Below are positions 52,980 to 63,227 of a DNA stretch of 64,000 bases, piece after piece. The notes beneath the pieces are model-generated. The model saw nothing but the letters and a program-made list of their open reading frames with translations. It was not told the origin of the DNA and made no database searches. The stretch comes from Branchipolynoe longqiensis (taxonomy: Eukaryota > Annelida > Polychaeta > Phyllodocida > Polynoidae): NCBI GenBank assembly GCA_030323885.1, contig CM059199.1, positions 40,308,590-40,372,589 of the forward strand. Reading direction: 5' to 3'. The number at the start of each line of letters is the position of its first letter. Position 1 is the stretch's first letter. The translations under genes and the position numbers were made by a program.

Positions 52980-53277
52980 ATATAAATATTTAGACATATG
53001 AAAATATATAGACATATATAAACATATATATATATATACATATATATACATATATTATGTGCACATACATTATCATGGGGAGAATACTGATGTGGATTCT
53101 TTTGGGGGGGCGGGGGGGCGGAGGAGGGTTACATTGCTAGTTACCAGCTTCATGCACAAATTCTCTTTTCTTATTTTGTTGAAACCAATCAGTAACCTAA
53201 CCCAAAATATAACAATACCTATTAATAAGTATTATAACACACGCTCCTTTTGCACGAGAAGTACACAATTTATACCG

Positions 53278-53605
53278 GTGGTGTTCTCTGTGGCGGAGTG
53301 GTTAGAGTGTCTGACTTTTTTCTAGGTCAGACTCCTAATCTGAGGGTCGGCGGTTCGATTCCCCGTGCCCCCAGCTCTGCCAATTTGGATTTCCACTGCT
53401 GTGTATAACTTACAGCGTCATCAAAGGCCGGTTGCTCTCATACCATGTCTATGTGGTGTGGGAGGTTAAAAATCCCTTGGGTCGGTAAAAGTGTAGGCTC
53501 GGGCTTTCTATCGACCAGCAGTGGAGTGGGGAAGACCAGTCGTCTGTGACTGGGATTTCCCCTGCTTGGGACAACTAATGTACCAAAAAAAATAAAAGTG
53601 AGAGA
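53278..53605 (+). mobile_element. SINE-4 with a different 3' end
   Basis: Best head of the family: A-box-like TGGCGGAGTGG, then TGACTTTTTTCTAGG, TCAGACTCCTAATCTGA (a perfect 5-bp anticodon-like stem around CTCCTAA), B box GGTTCGATTCC. The body follows as in 26061 to GGGCTTTCTATCGACC. Then it diverges: GAAGACCAGTCGTCTGTGAC, CCTGCTTGGGACAACTAATG and poly-A ending. So the family has at least two 3' ends. Confidence 0.78.
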
Positions 53606-54060
53606 CAAACAAGTGTTCACACTTCCTCTCTACCATTCGCTATATAATTTTCCAAAAATGATATTTGTGGTTAAATAAAACTCAAATTTGCTCAAATCGT
53701 CAGAACTTGACATATGTATGTCGAGTACATAACTCCGCTGCCGAGTTGCTAACTGAGGCTACTTCCGGCCTGCGCGGGATTGGCCTCTACCCGGACACAT
53801 AACTTGCGGTATTCGGAAGATGAGGTAAGAACATATATATGTGTATATATATCGAATTCTAAACATGTTTATATGCATAAGCCTATTTGTTACATTCTCG
53901 TCGTAATGCACCCACTAGCAGTACCAGCATTGTAGTTATATATATACATATATATTAGTGCAGCTATATATATAGATATACATATATAAGTGCAGATATA
54001 TATATATATATATATATCTTCACCTATCCTCGACTAATTTTCAATATTCTCCTGACGTTG
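53606..54060. other. Low-copy DNA with splice-donor-like site and AT tracts
   Basis: A GC-richer stretch (53730-53820, with CCTGCGCGGGATTGG) leads to GGAAGATGAGGTAAGAAC, where an ATG at 53820 is followed by an AG|GTAAGA donor consensus at 53825. AT microsatellites follow (53835-54020). No further gene evidence. Confidence 0.3.
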
Positions 54061-54414
54061 TTAAAGTTGCATAGTCCGATGGTTTTGAGTTTCAGACAGT
54101 TTCTGAGATACACATATTAGGCTGTTCCTTAGAATCTATCTTACTTTATTTTGAAGTAGCTTTTATTTTAAATGGCTAACTTTTGAGATATTTGAAATGG
54201 AAACATGATAAATTAATTTTGGCAAGCTTGCCAAAACTCTAACACCATAGGCTTCTGCAGTAACAGGTTATATTAATTGACTCAGTATCCCCTTATATGT
54301 GACGACACATGTTCATTAAGTGCACTAGCATCTAAGTTAGATATGTAGAATCAAATCTAGATAATTGTTTGGTTTTTGAAGATTTTATATTTTCATCGGA
54401 CTATGCAGCTTTAA
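54061..54414 (-). mobile_element. M1 MITE, complete, reverse
   Basis: TTAAAGTTGCATAGTCCGATGG to CATCGGACTATGCAGCTTTAA, a near-perfect terminal pair of about 21 bp including TTAA on both sides. Interior in reverse order to 22545. Confidence 0.85.
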
Positions 54415-54674
54415 CAGATAGCCATTTGTTGCTGCAGAAAAGTGATTAGAATATTAATACTAAGTCAGTTAAATAATTTTTTAATCTGTCACTTCTGAAG
54501 CCTATTGTAAAATTTCCAGATATTTAGACTTTTGAGGATGTTGTGAACTAGTCTATAGTAATTGCAATTGTTGTATTAAAAGGTAAATGGTATACAAAGC
54601 CAAAGGCATTAAGGTATTATGTGGTGCTGGTGATCCTTTGCTGAGTTAGATAAACATTGTGTAGTTATAGATAG
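54415..54674. other. Low-copy AT-rich DNA
   Basis: Nothing recognised between the MITE and the LTR-like sequence. Confidence 0.3.
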
Positions 54675-55017
54675 TGTGAGAGGGGCACTACTGTTAGTGT
54701 GACAGGGCCTTAGCAGCTCAGCTCACATCTCCCCCCCCCCCCCCCCATTGTTATTTATGGATCACTGCACACCAGACACAACAGGGCACTGTAGCCATCA
54801 ACAACCAAGGCTTGGATACAGGCAGGTTGGATGTTCATTGGTTGGTTGCAGAATGCATGGTGCTGATTGGAGGAGCTGATCAAGTGTGACAGCCATCTTG
54901 GATTCATGAGACTATATAATAATAAACCTGAGGGTGTAAGCTCTCTTCTGTGCACTTTCTACTCTACCTTTCTCTTGCCTGTAGTGATTTCATATTTAGC
55001 CTACCTACACAACCACA
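54675..55017 (+). mobile_element. LTR-like sequence, copy 2 (343 bp)
   Basis: TGTGAGAGGGGCACT at the start and CTACACAACCACA at the end. The 3' 115 bp closely follows the 35073 copy: TATATAATAATAAACC, GAGGGTGTAAGCTCTCTTC, GTGCACTTTCTACTCTACC, GTAGTGATTTCATA. The 5' two-thirds is much more diverged and includes a C-run (54731-54746). No adjacent retroelement body. Confidence 0.45.
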
Positions 55018-55037
55018 GCTGCCAGCCGTCGACTTCA

Positions 55038-55160
55038 CACTATGGTGTCAGCATTTTGGTGTGCAAACCAAAATTAATCGGGCATATTTGCACTTCAAAT
55101 ATCTCCAAAGTTAGCTATTTAAAATTAAAATTATCTCAAAATTAAAGTAAGGCAGATTAT
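55038..55160 (+). mobile_element. M1 MITE internal-right fragment
   Basis: ACTATGGTGTCAGCATTTTG, AAAATTAATCGGGCA, TTGCACTTCAAATATCTCC, AAAGTAAGGCAGATTATAC. Lacks both termini; its right edge meets a SINE-3. Confidence 0.6.
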
Positions 55161-55165
55161 ACATA

Positions 55166-55330
55166 TTGTCACGGGGGTGATGAAGACAGCAAATATTGCG
55201 CACAGAGCAGGTTCAGAACACGGATTTCTTAACGCTCTGATGCAATCACCCTATCCGCCCCTATCTGTCTATGTGGCTCCTTGCCTGAGAGGTCAGTGCA
55301 GACTACTACACTATCAGTGTGTAGACTCAC
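55166..55330 (-). mobile_element. SINE-3, diverged copy
   Basis: TGTCACGGGGGTGATGAAGAC at the left edge; TGCGCACAGAGCAGGTTCAG in the T-arm position; CCTGAGAGGTCAGTGCAGAC towards the right. The tRNA-like fold is lost. Confidence 0.6.
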
Positions 55331-55436
55331 CGGGTCGCAGCTTCAGCTTACACTCTAGAAGTTAGGGGTCGGTGCCTCTCCAACTCATATCCTTCATGAT
55401 AGACCCTTTAACATTAACCAGACGGTAACCCGCCCG

Positions 55437-55472
<36 letters not shown>

Positions 55473-55894
55473 CCTGTACACAGACAGCAGGGCCCACTAC
55501 TATTCCACCAGTGCACAACAGACACACTGACCATGTCTGTGTGTGCTAGCAATATGTGTGCTCCCTGTGTCTGATATGTACACTGACCATATCAGTTTTC
55601 TGGACTGATGCAATAAATCTACATGATTTCATAATTTCAGCAGTGGCGGACTATGACAGATAAGTATGTCAACAATCTATTTAGCCCATTCTATTGGGAA
55701 TTCATGTGACTGTGCCCCATAATCTCCATCTGGCACTTTTTCCTACAGGGTGGTTCAGCAGCCCTGTCCATGGAGTGTCGGGCTACGGGGGTAAATAGGT
55801 CTCTGGGTGATCTGAGCCGTCCATTTAAGGAAGACAGCATTGGCTAGCAACTCACAATGGGCACGCCGATAGACAGGAATAACAAACATAGCAG
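55331..55894. other. Low-copy DNA with a long poly-C run
   Basis: A C homopolymer of about 31 bases (around 55440-55470). A short repeat TGTCTGATATGTACACTGACCATATC/TGACCATGTCTG occurs at 55528-55590. No gene recognised. Confidence 0.4.
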
Positions 55895-56225
55895 CTGTTT
55901 GTTTGTTGTTGCTTTACGTCCTAGCAAAATCTAAGGTCACATTAGTATGGATACCGACTTGTGTGACAGTCCACACTCATGGAGACTTTATAGTGCTGTC
56001 CTACTGGGAGACCAGGCCATCGGCACCATGACCCAATATCCCACAGTCACATTATCCCAATACTGTGCTAACCAGTCCTTGTCCTATCCTATTAATGCCG
56101 AGTGCCAGGCTAGGTATCGACAAGTATCAATTTGAGAAGTAATTGATTTGACTCGACTGGGACCCGAACCCCCGACCTTCCGCATGGGAAGCCTACGCTC
56201 TACCGATTCGGCCACCGCGTCCGGT
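55895..56225 (-). mobile_element. SINE-1 chimera: A-type head, B-type tail
   Basis: Tail complement TGTTTGTTTGTTGTTGCTTTAC (B-type) at the left; head GGGAAGCCTACGCTCTACCG and ATTCGGCCACCGCGTCCGG (A-type) at the right. Full length. Confidence 0.83.
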
Positions 56226-56685
56226 ACAAAGCAGTTGTGTTAATAGGCATTGTTTGAATTCCTTAGCAGCATCTATACCGACTTGAGCGTTGGCCATCGC
56301 CACCTTTAGCGCAAACAAACAGTCGGTTTTGGATTTCTAAAATTGGCCTCACTTAGAGGCGCTAGTCAAGGAACGCCACATGTGGTGCCCTCTGTTTTTT
56401 TGTATCCTTATAGCCACCAGCACCACCAGTACCAGCTTCACTGCATTGTACAAGCACCACCAGTTGTGGGTCATTATGTGGAGGAATGTACACCTGGACT
56501 TCTGTTTTATTATCATTCCAAATCCATCAAACTATCTTATCTCCAATAGCTAAGGTAATACTTACTTAGGGCTGCCTAGGTCAATACTGCCCTATTATAC
56601 CCGTTATTGTATTATCTGGGTTAAAGATTTCCTCTTACTTAAGGTGTATTACTATTAGTCACTGTTGCCCAATTATATGTATGAG
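56226..56685. other. Low-copy DNA
   Basis: No repeats recognised. The 68-codon frame at 56343-56549 is unsupported. Confidence 0.3.
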
Positions 56686-57040
56686 TTAAAGTTGCATAGT
56701 CCGATGAAAATATTAAATTTTCAAAACCAAAAGAATTATCTAGATTTGATTCTACATATCTAACTTAGATACTGGTGCACTTATTAAACATTTGTCATCA
56801 CACTGAAGGGAATACAGATACAATTTAAGAGAACCAGTCACTGCAGACCCCTATGGTGTCAGAGTTTTGTCGTGCTTGCCAAAATTAATTTTGCATGGTT
56901 GTACTTCAAATATCTACAAAGTTAACCATGTACAATAAAAGTTACTTCAAACTAAAGTAAGGTAGTCTATAGCGATCAATCTAATGTATTTATCTCAGAA
57001 AATGACAGAACCTCTAAACCATCGGACGATGCAGCTTTAA
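56686..57040 (+). mobile_element. M1 MITE, complete (sister of 58008)
   Basis: TTAAAGTTGCATAGTCCGATG to CATCGGACGATGCAGCTTTAA. Shares private variants (TTTGTCATCAC, GGAATACAGATACAATTTAAG, GCATGGTTGTACTTC) with the copy at 58008 and not with other copies. Confidence 0.85.
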
Positions 57041-57725
57041 TTATCGAGGTTAAAGATTTCCACTTACTTAGGGTTAGTTAATTCATTGCTGCACATTTAA
57101 TAACTGTGCAGTAATGATTCTAATAGTGGGGTTAAAGAGTTCCCCTTATTTACAGGTATTACAGTCATTACTCTACAATTATTCCCATAATCCTATTATT
57201 GAGGTTAAAGAATTCCCATTACTTACAGTTATTACAGTCATTGATCCAATATTATTCCCATGGCTCTATTATCGAGGTTAACGATTTCCCCTTACTTATG
57301 GTTATTACAATCATTACTCCATAATTATTCCCATGCCTCTATTATCGAGGTTAAAGATTTCCCTTTACTTACGGTTATTACAATCCTTACTCCATAATTA
57401 TTCCCATGGCTATATCATCGATGTTAAAGATTTCCCCTTACTTACGGTTATTACAATCATTAATCCGTAATTATTCCCATGGTTGTGTTATCAAGGTTAA
57501 AGATTTCGCCTTACTTACAGTTATTACAGTCATTACTCCGTAATTATTCCCATGGTTCTATTATCGAGGTTAAAGATTTCCCCTTAGTTACAATTATTAC
57601 AATCATTACTGCACAATTATTCCTATAATTCAATTATCCGGGGTAGAGATTTCCCCTTCGGTAGCATTAGTTAAGTCATTATTGCACAAATATAGCCATG
57701 ATTCTATTGTCTGTGTTAAAGCTTT
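57041..57725. repeat. ~73-bp satellite between two sister MITEs
   Basis: Nine or so units of TTATCGAGGTTAAAGATTTC-CCCTTACTTACGGTTATTAC-AATCATTACTCCATAATTAT-TCCCATGGC. It begins immediately at the right end of the 56686 MITE; edge units are more diverged than central ones. Confidence 0.88.
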
Positions 57726-58007
57726 CTAAACTCCTTTGAGGTTTCTGAATAGTCACCGCCACCTTCCACAAACACTCCTCTCATGGAAGTTGATATAAAC
57801 AAATGAGCTACTCTGCCTACAGCAGGCTCAAACCCGCAATGGGAAATCTATGTAAATATATTCGCTAGATAAGAACGAGAACCTGCTGAATATATGAAAA
57901 CAGGAAAGCCTGCACAGATAATGTGTACACCGTCGCTATGCATTAATATAAGCGATTAATTACATAGATAAAATATGCTTCATTGGGACGCCTACATATA
58001 TGCATAC
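57726..58007. other. Low-copy DNA
   Basis: Nothing recognised between satellite and MITE. Confidence 0.3.
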
Positions 58008-58362
58008 TTAAAGTTGCATAGTCCGATGAAAATATCCAATTTTCAAAACCAAAACAATTATCTAGATTTGATTCTACATATCTAACTTAGATACTGGTGC
58101 ACTCATTAAACATGTGTCATCACCCTGAAAGGAATACAGATGCAATTTAAGAGGACCTGTTACTGAAAATGCCTATGGTGTCAGAGTTTTGGCGTGCTTG
58201 CCAAAATTAATTTTGCATGGTTGTACTTCAAATATATCCAAAATTAACCATGTAAAATAAAAGTCACTTCAAACTAAAGTAAGGTAGTCTATAGCGATCA
58301 AGCTAATGTATTTATCTCAGAAAATTACAGAAATTCTAAACCATCGGACAATGCAATTTTAA
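58008..58362 (+). mobile_element. M1 MITE, complete (sister of 56686)
   Basis: TTAAAGTTGCATAGTCCGATG to CATCGGACAATGCAATTTTAA. Same length (355 bp) as the 56686 copy and shares its diagnostic variants. Confidence 0.85.
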
Positions 58363-58383
58363 TAGGCCATTTCCAAGGAGAAT

Positions 58384-58790
58384 GTGCAGTAAACTGCTTC
58401 CTACAACAGGAGTTCGGACCACTGCCATCAGATTGCAGGTTGGTGGTGGAAATCGTCTATATGACCTTTTCCACAGAGCATGCTGCACACTGAGTTGCAG
58501 CCGACAATGTTAGTTCTTGCCACTGCCACCAGGGGATAACTTTGTGGTAGAAATATTCTAGAAGACCTTTTCCACACAGAGTGATGCACAGGTCAGCTAC
58601 CCACAACAGTACATCTTGTACTTCCATCAGAAGGCAGGTTGGTGGTGGCAATGCTCTATAACCTATAGTATAAGACCTTTTCCACAGAGCATGTTGTATA
58701 TAGTGAGCTGCTGCTATCCACAGCATTACTTATTCCACTGATCCATCATGAAGCAGGTTGGTGGTGGAAATCCTCTATAAACTTTGTGAA
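58384..58790. repeat. ~110-130-bp degenerate tandem repeat
   Basis: Four diverged units with the order GACCTTTTCCACAGAGCATG, a TGCTG/CACA stretch, CCATCAGA/TCATGAAG, GCAGGTTGGTGGTGGAAAT. The 89-codon minus-strand frame reads through two units and contains a repeated peptide because of it. Confidence 0.7.
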
Positions 58791-58851
58791 TCCGCTATGC
58801 GGAGAATCCAACACCTCAAAGGGAACATATTTGCTGACGGGATTCCCTACC

Positions 58852-58897
58852 ACTCCCCCCACCCCCACCCCCTCCCCCCCCCCCCCCCCCCCCCCCC
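58852..58897. repeat. Poly-C/CCCCACCCC tract
   Basis: CCCCCCACCCCCACCCCCTCC leading to a run of about 20 C. Possible i-motif/G-quadruplex on opposite strands (inference). Confidence 0.7.
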
Positions 58898-58938
58898 AAC
58901 CACACCTTCCCACCAGACCCCCAAACTTGTTGCCATAT

Positions 58939-59202
58939 GCCTGACACACACCTGCCGTATACGACCTAAAACTGCCCGTTTCGCGATTAAGTTGTAGTTT
59001 TAGTCGTTAGGTGTGCGCCCCCATAGCACCACCAGAGCATTGCGATTCGCGACTTAAAAGTCAGTTTTATTGCTTAAAACGCGAATCGCAAGACATTCGA
59101 AAAATGAATCGGCCAGTTTTACGTCGCGAAACGGGACGGGTCGGGTTGTGAAACGCAGTCAGTTTTAGCGCGTGAATCGTATACAGGAGGTGTGTGCCAG
59201 GC
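58939..59202. mobile_element. 264-bp MITE (GCCTGACACACACC)
   Basis: GCCTGACACACACCTGCCGT with ATACGA at the left; ATACAGGAGGTGTGTGCCAG with GC at the right, an inverted repeat of about 26 bp. Inner blocks also pair: CTAAAACTG against CAGTTTTAG and CGTTTCGCGA against TCGCGAAACG. CpG-rich but non-coding. Confidence 0.72.
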
Positions 59203-59289
59203 CTTATATATGTAACCCGCTCGGTGAAGCTATAAGTTCTGTGATTTTGCGCATGCGTGGATCTAGCTAACTATGCTATAATTGATAAT

Positions 59290-60265
59290 GCCGCCGCGTG
59301 GGGTTGAGATGGAAATGTGCATGGAGTGGGGTGGGGGTGGGGGTGAAGCTGAGGGTGGGGTTGGATGTGAGGGTGAGAGGAAAGAGGACTGACAGATGCT
59401 GTGGACGGAGGAGGAGGAGGAGGGGGGGAGAGTAGGTGGGAGCAGGGAAGGGGGATGTGGGAGGGGAGGTGGGAGGTGGATCTGAAGTGGGGGGTTGGGG
59501 GGGGGGGGTGAGTGGAAAGGTGGAGGTGGAAGGGAGGGGAGGGAGATGTGGACGGGGAGGTGAGGGGAGGAGTATGTCAACATAGGAGGGGAGATGAGGT
59601 TAGGTGGGATGAGGGGAGGTGAAAGTGGAGGGGAAGTGGGGGGGGGGGGGAGGTGGGAGGAATGGGGAAAAGGAGGTGGGGTAAGGTGGAAAGGAAGATG
59701 AGGTGGGAGGGGAGTGGAAAGAGAAGGAGGTGTGGTGGGAGTGGAAGGGGGAGGAGGAGGTGAGTGTGGAAAGGGGAGGTCGATGTTGAGAGGAGAAGGG
59801 GAGGGGAGAGGAGGGGGAAGGAGGAGAGTTAGGGGGGAGATGAGGAGGAAAGGAGGGGAGCGGATGGGGAGAGGAGGAAGGGGGGAAGGAGGATGGGGGA
59901 GGGGGAAGGGGAGAGGAGGGAGGAGGAGGGGAGTGTGGAAAGGGGAGGTGGAGGTTGAAATGAGAGGAGGTTGAGAGTTGAGGGGGAGGGGGAGGGGAGA
60001 GGAGTGAGAGAGGAGGAAGGGGGAGGGGGAGGTCGAGAGGGTGGGGAAAGGGGAGGCGGAGGTTGAGATGAGAGGAGGTTGAGAGTAGAGGGAGGGGGGG
60101 GAGGGGGGAGAGGGGTGGGAGAGGAGGAAGGGGGAGAGGGGAGGTCGAGAGGGTGGGGAAAGGGGAGGCGGAGGTTGAGATGAGAGGAGGTTGAGAGTAG
60201 AGGGGAGGGGGAGGGGAGGGGGGAGAGGAGGAAGGTGAGGGGGTGGGGGAAGGGGAGGGGGAGGT
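59290..60265. repeat. GGA-rich purine array with ~115-bp higher-order unit
   Basis: Polypurine on the + strand. In 59940-60230 a larger unit is visible: GGGGAAAGGGGAGGCGGAGG, TTGAGATGAGAGGAGGTTGA, GAGTAGAGGG, repeated three times and similar at 59760. Minus-strand Pro/Ser/Leu frames up to 344 codons are artefacts of a stop-free pyrimidine strand. Confidence 0.9.
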
Positions 60266-60516
60266 TGGGGTGGCGTGTAGTAGCGTTCCCGGTACAACCC
60301 GGCGGTGGCTTTTGCAGAAACTCACAACCACAAAATAAACACAATGATAAATAAACAGACAAGCAACACCCCCCCCCCCCCACCCAACCAGCAGGAATAA
60401 TAAAGGAAGGCATGGCTCCTGCCGAAAATAGTGACCGGAAGTGGGCGGGAAGGAGAACTTCCGGTGGGAATGAGCTGCATACTTATGTACTATTCAAAAG
60501 AAAGAAGCAGGACAAA

Positions 60517-60558
60517 TGGTTGGTTGTTGGAGTTTTACGTCCTGGCAACATCTAAAAG
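60517..60558 (-). mobile_element. SINE-1 tail stub, A-type
   Basis: GGTTGGTTGTTGGAGTTTTACGTCC...CAACATCTAA; only the last 42 bp or so of the element, followed by poly-G and the GAAA array. Extreme 5' truncation. Confidence 0.75.
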
Positions 60559-60589
60559 GCATGGCTGGGGGGGGGGGGGAAGAAGGAAA

Positions 60590-60945
60590 GAAACAAAAAT
60601 GAGAAAAAAAAGAAAGACAGAGAAAAAGAAAGAAAGAAAAAGAAAGAAAGAAAAAGAAAGAAAGAAAAAGAAAGAAATATAAAGAAATGGGAATGACAAT
60701 GAAAGAAAAAAAGAACCAACAAGAACACGAAAGAAAGCAAAAGAAAGAGAAAGAAAGTGAAAGAAAGAGAAAGAAAGAGAAAGAAAGAGAAAGAGAAAGA
60801 AAGAGAAAGAAAGAGAGAGCAAGAGAGAGCAAGAGAGAGAAAGAAAGGAAGGCAGGGAAAAGACAAGAAAGAGAAAGAAAGAAAAAAGAACAAGAAAGAA
60901 AAAGAAAGAGAAAGAAAGAAAGAAAGAAAGAAAAAGAGAGGACAG
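60590..60945. repeat. GAAA-type microsatellite
   Basis: GAAAGAAAGAAAAAGAAAG and GAGAAAGAAA units in an imperfect array. Lys/Glu/Arg plus-strand and Phe/Ser/Leu minus-strand frames (up to 199 codons) are repeat translation. Confidence 0.93.
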
Positions 60946-61246
60946 GAGGGTTCAGACCAGCTGGTGCACAATGTAAGGCCATTGTCAGTGAGTGAGATGA
61001 GAAGAGAAATGGACGAGTATAAAAGAGCCGGAAGAATGTGTCTGCACACCCAGTGCTGCTTAAAAGTGTAAGTCTGCAGCCTGCCATGCTCACCTATTGT
61101 TCTAACAGTTCATGACCACATGTTGAGACGGCGTGTACAGACTACAATACCGTCTGTCTGCGCCCCCTGCCTCACCCCCTGCACTGGTCGACAAACATTT
61201 ACCCCCAGACGAGAGAGAACACAACCGCCACATACATGTGCAGTCA

Positions 61247-61585
61247 GTTGGTTGTTGGAGTTTTACGTCCTGGCAACATCTAAGGTCATATCAGGACGTT
61301 CAAACCCTGGTCGAGTCAAACCAATGACTTAAAAAGTGATACATGTCGCTACCTAGTCAGGCGCTCGGTATTATTAGGATAGGGCAAGGACTGGTTGGGT
61401 TGGCTCAGTGGCAGGATAATGTGATGGAGTAGGATATCAGGTCATAGTGTTGGCAGCCTGGTCTCACATTGAGGCAGCACTATAAAGTCGCAATGAGTGC
61501 GCACTGTCACAAGTTGGTACCCATCCTGGTATGACCTTAGATATTGCCAGGATGTAAAACTCCCAACAACCGACCAACCGATCTA
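61247..61585. mobile_element. SINE-1 with inverted tails at both ends
   Basis: A reverse A-type tail (61247-61297, GTTGGTTGTTGGAGTTTTAC to ATATCAGGACG) is joined to a forward copy that starts in the B-box/T-arm region (61298, TTCAAACCCTGGTCGAGTC) and runs to CTCCCAACAACCGACCAACC. About 50 bp at each end are inverted complements, so the locus mimics a TIR transposon. Confidence 0.8.
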
Positions 61586-61589
61586 GGTA

Positions 61590-61985
61590 GAGGTGAATAT
61601 GTTGTATAGGTTTCTCTACAGAGGTTGTCCACCACCATCCTACCATCTGGTGTTACCGTGTGTAGGCGAAGTACTGTTGTGAGTAATGTCTGCTCGACTC
61701 ACTCTGCGTCATGCACTGTGAAAAATGTCTTGTAGTTATAGACAATCTGCCCTCTGTTGGCAGTGGCACAAACTAATGTGGATAGCAGATCATTTCGTAT
61801 GCTCAATGGAAAAGGTCTCGAATATTGCCATACTTTTTCTATTATATTTATTAACAGTTGAATATTATTAACAGTATGAATATTTATTAACAGTTGCTAC
61901 AGGAGATTCCTCTCTTTCTGAGTGCATTTCATTCACAATGAGAACTCTCAATATAGAGCTATCTGGTCTTGGTGTATAACTTCCT
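61590..61985. other. Low-copy DNA
   Basis: A small direct repeat TATTAACAGT(TG/AT)GAATATT occurs at 61847-61890. No gene or known repeat. Confidence 0.35.
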
Positions 61986-61989
61986 CAGG

Positions 61990-62905
61990 CTGAAGTGGGC
62001 TGTGGCTGTGGCTGTGGCTGTGGCTGTGGCTGTGGCTGTGGCTGTGGCTGTGGCTGTGACTGTGACTGTGATTGTGGCTGGGGCTGTGACTGGGGCTGTG
62101 ACTGGGGCTGTGACTGTGACTGTGGCTGGGGGTGGGGCTGGGGCTGAGAATTGGACTGGGGCTGGGGCTGAGGCTGTGACTGTGGCTGTTGCTGGGGCTG
62201 TGGCTGTGGCTGTGGCTGGGGCTGTTACTGGGGTTGTGACTGTGACTGTGGCTGTAGGGGGGATGTGGGTGGGGCTGGGGCTGGGACTGGGGCTTGGCTG
62301 GGCTGTGACTGGGGCTGTGACTGGGGCTGTGCCTGGGGCTGTGACTGGGGCTGTGACTGTGGCTGTTGCTGGGGCTGTGGCTGGGGCTGTTTCTGGGATT
62401 GTGACTGTGACTGTGGCTGTGGGTGGGGCTGTGGTGGGCTGGGGCTGTTACTGGGGCTGGGGCTGGGGCGGGACTGGGCTGGTTTAGGCCTGGGGCTGGG
62501 GCTGTGACTGGGGCTGTGACTGGGGCTGTGACTGGGATTGGGGCTGGGGCTGGGCTGTGACTGGGCTGGGGATGTGACTGGGGCTGGGGCTGGGTGTGAG
62601 CCTGGGGCTGTTACTGGGTGTGACTGTGAATGTGGCTGTGGGGGGGCTGTGGGTGGGGCTGGGGCTGGGGCTGTGACTGGGGCTGTGACTGGGGCTGTGA
62701 CTGGGGCTGTGACTGGGGCTGTGACTGGGTGTGGGGCTGGGGCTGGGTGTGGGGCTGGGGATGTGGGTGGGGCTGGGGCTGGGGCTGGAGCTGGGGCTGG
62801 GACTGGGGCTGGGGCTGTGACTGGGGATGGGGCTGTGACTGGGGCTGTGACTGGGGCTGGGGCTGGGGCTGGGTGTGGGGCTGGGGCTGGGGGAATGGGG
62901 ATGGG
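61990..62905. repeat. GGGGCTGTGACT / GGGGCTGG array
   Basis: Starts as GTGGCT hexamers (61998-62058), then GGGGCTGTGACT dodecamers and GGGGCTGGGGCTGG. All units are multiples of six, so Ala/Val/Thr/Gly frames (up to 243 codons, both strands) stay open. A block of about 330 bp (GTGACTGTGGCTGTTGCTGG with flanks, near 62175 and 62350) appears duplicated. High G-quadruplex potential on the + strand (inference). Confidence 0.92.
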
Positions 62906-63225
62906 GGCTAAGACTGAGAAAGTGGTGATGGTTTTACTCGATGTCTGCAAACACAAACCACAGACATGGCAAAAGCGGATAGGGGTGGGGTTGGGGTTTC
63001 TTCTCTATATTATAAACCAACACTTGTAATAGAGAATGAATGCAAAATTAATAGTATTGCCACTACAGGTATTCCGAGTTCACTTGTCACTCGGAAGCGA
63101 CTGAAGCTGAGACCCAGCACGCCTGTCGCTGCCATGACTTACACAACCGGAAGTTGGGATTTGTTCCCCTGCCACTGCTATCCGAATGTATTAGAAATGT
63201 GGGTGGTTATATGGTGATCTATATA
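62906..63225. other. Low-copy DNA
   Basis: Ordinary composition. The 83-codon frame at 62966-63217 has no recognised motif. No splice context of note. Confidence 0.3.
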
Positions 63226-63227
63226 CA

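Noticed and set aside
59263..60413. Frames of 194-344 codons rich in Pro/Ser/Leu
   Set aside because: Complement of a polypurine array; three overlapping phases are open at once.
61969..62956. Long Ala/Val/Thr/Gly frames on both strands
   Set aside because: Six- and twelve-base repeat units keep frames open; no non-repetitive domain.
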